A stretch of DNA of 64,000 nt. It comes from Lottia gigantea. Taxonomy: Eukaryota; Mollusca; Gastropoda; Lottiidae. Where the stretch lies: positions 1,555,921 to 1,619,920 of the forward strand of contig NW_008709919.1 of assembly GCF_000327385.1 (NCBI RefSeq), given 5' to 3'. Shown in pieces: positions 63,845 to 64,000 of the stretch. Numbering within the stretch: the first letter of the stretch is position 1; each line of letters opens with the position of its first letter. The notes beneath the pieces were generated by a model. The model searched no databases. It was not told the origin of the DNA and saw only the letters and a program-made list of their open reading frames with translations. The position numbers and the translations under genes are program-made.

Positions 63845-63940
63845 GAGGGGGCGAGGGGATGGGGCGAGACTTCTGAGTTTGTCCGAATGTTTAACCTAGT
63901 TATGCCCCCCCCCCACCTTTTTGCTCCGCTACTGTTGAGA
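63845..63940. repeat. Family 3-like short element
   Basis: GAGGGGGCGAGGGGATGGGG to CCCCCCCCCACCTTTTTGC and CTCCGCTACTG, with TTAACCTAGTTATGCCCC inside, parallel to the 36.1-kb copy. Confidence 0.5.
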
Positions 63941-64000
63941 GTTACCAGCTTCTCCCATACACATACACAAATTTAGAAAACCTCTTTATAATCCTTTTGA

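Larger units (their letters stand above)
63362..64000. mobile_element. Family 1 termini flanking a longer segment at the window end
   Basis: CAAGGGATTGTAAAGAAG at 63362 and ACCTCTTTATAATCC at the last bases are inverted copies of the family 1 end, about 640 bp apart. Between them lies a family 3 piece (63845-63940). It may be one element with an insertion or two separate copies; the window stops at the terminus. Confidence 0.45.

Overview
This is an intron-rich, AT-rich eukaryotic window, almost certainly from an invertebrate animal. Secreted frizzled-type CRD and sushi domains, an EMAP-like (EML) microtubule gene and tRNA-derived SINEs in the introns all point that way. A lophotrochozoan, perhaps a mollusc, is my best guess; the sequence alone does not settle it.

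Five protein genes can be read exon by exon. (1) 1706-6569 (+): eight exons for a secreted protein with a Tyr/Pro-rich head, a Thr/Ala-rich linker and a trypsin-fold domain that has lost all three catalytic residues. (2) 8135-9073 (-): a single-exon secreted protein with two frizzled cysteine-rich domains and no membrane segment. (3) 11284-32976 (+): a 29-exon gene for a secreted protein of about 997 residues, with two sushi domains, a very long Gln/Asn/Pro-rich exon, many tiny Gly/Ala/Leu-rich exons and a Lys-rich tail; all 28 introns are phase 1. (4) 35533-44856 (-): a 16-exon gene for a secreted protein of 292 residues, facing gene 3 tail to tail; all 15 introns are phase 1 and most exons are 15-54 nt. 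(5) 49770-63211 (+): about 23 coding exons for an EF-hand/HELP/WD40 protein of the EML family.

Genes 3 and 4 are the most remarkable part. They are a convergent pair of micro-exon genes whose every internal exon is a multiple of three and flanked by phase-1 introns, so almost any exon can be skipped or included without changing the frame. Both make low-complexity secreted proteins with related motifs. Together with the pseudoprotease (which also has an 18-nt exon) and the dual-CRD protein, the first 45 kb is a cluster of genes for extracellular proteins; an extracellular matrix or secretion role is inference.

The spaces between genes and the introns hold two tRNA-derived SINE families, three families of short inverted-repeat elements (MITE-like), two intronic minisatellites (one with an exact 20-bp period), a palindromic cluster of CRE-like half-sites between genes 2 and 3, and a fragment resembling the ribozyme-bearing end of a Penelope-like element. 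I saw no tRNA or rRNA genes, CRISPR arrays, or LTR or viral elements.
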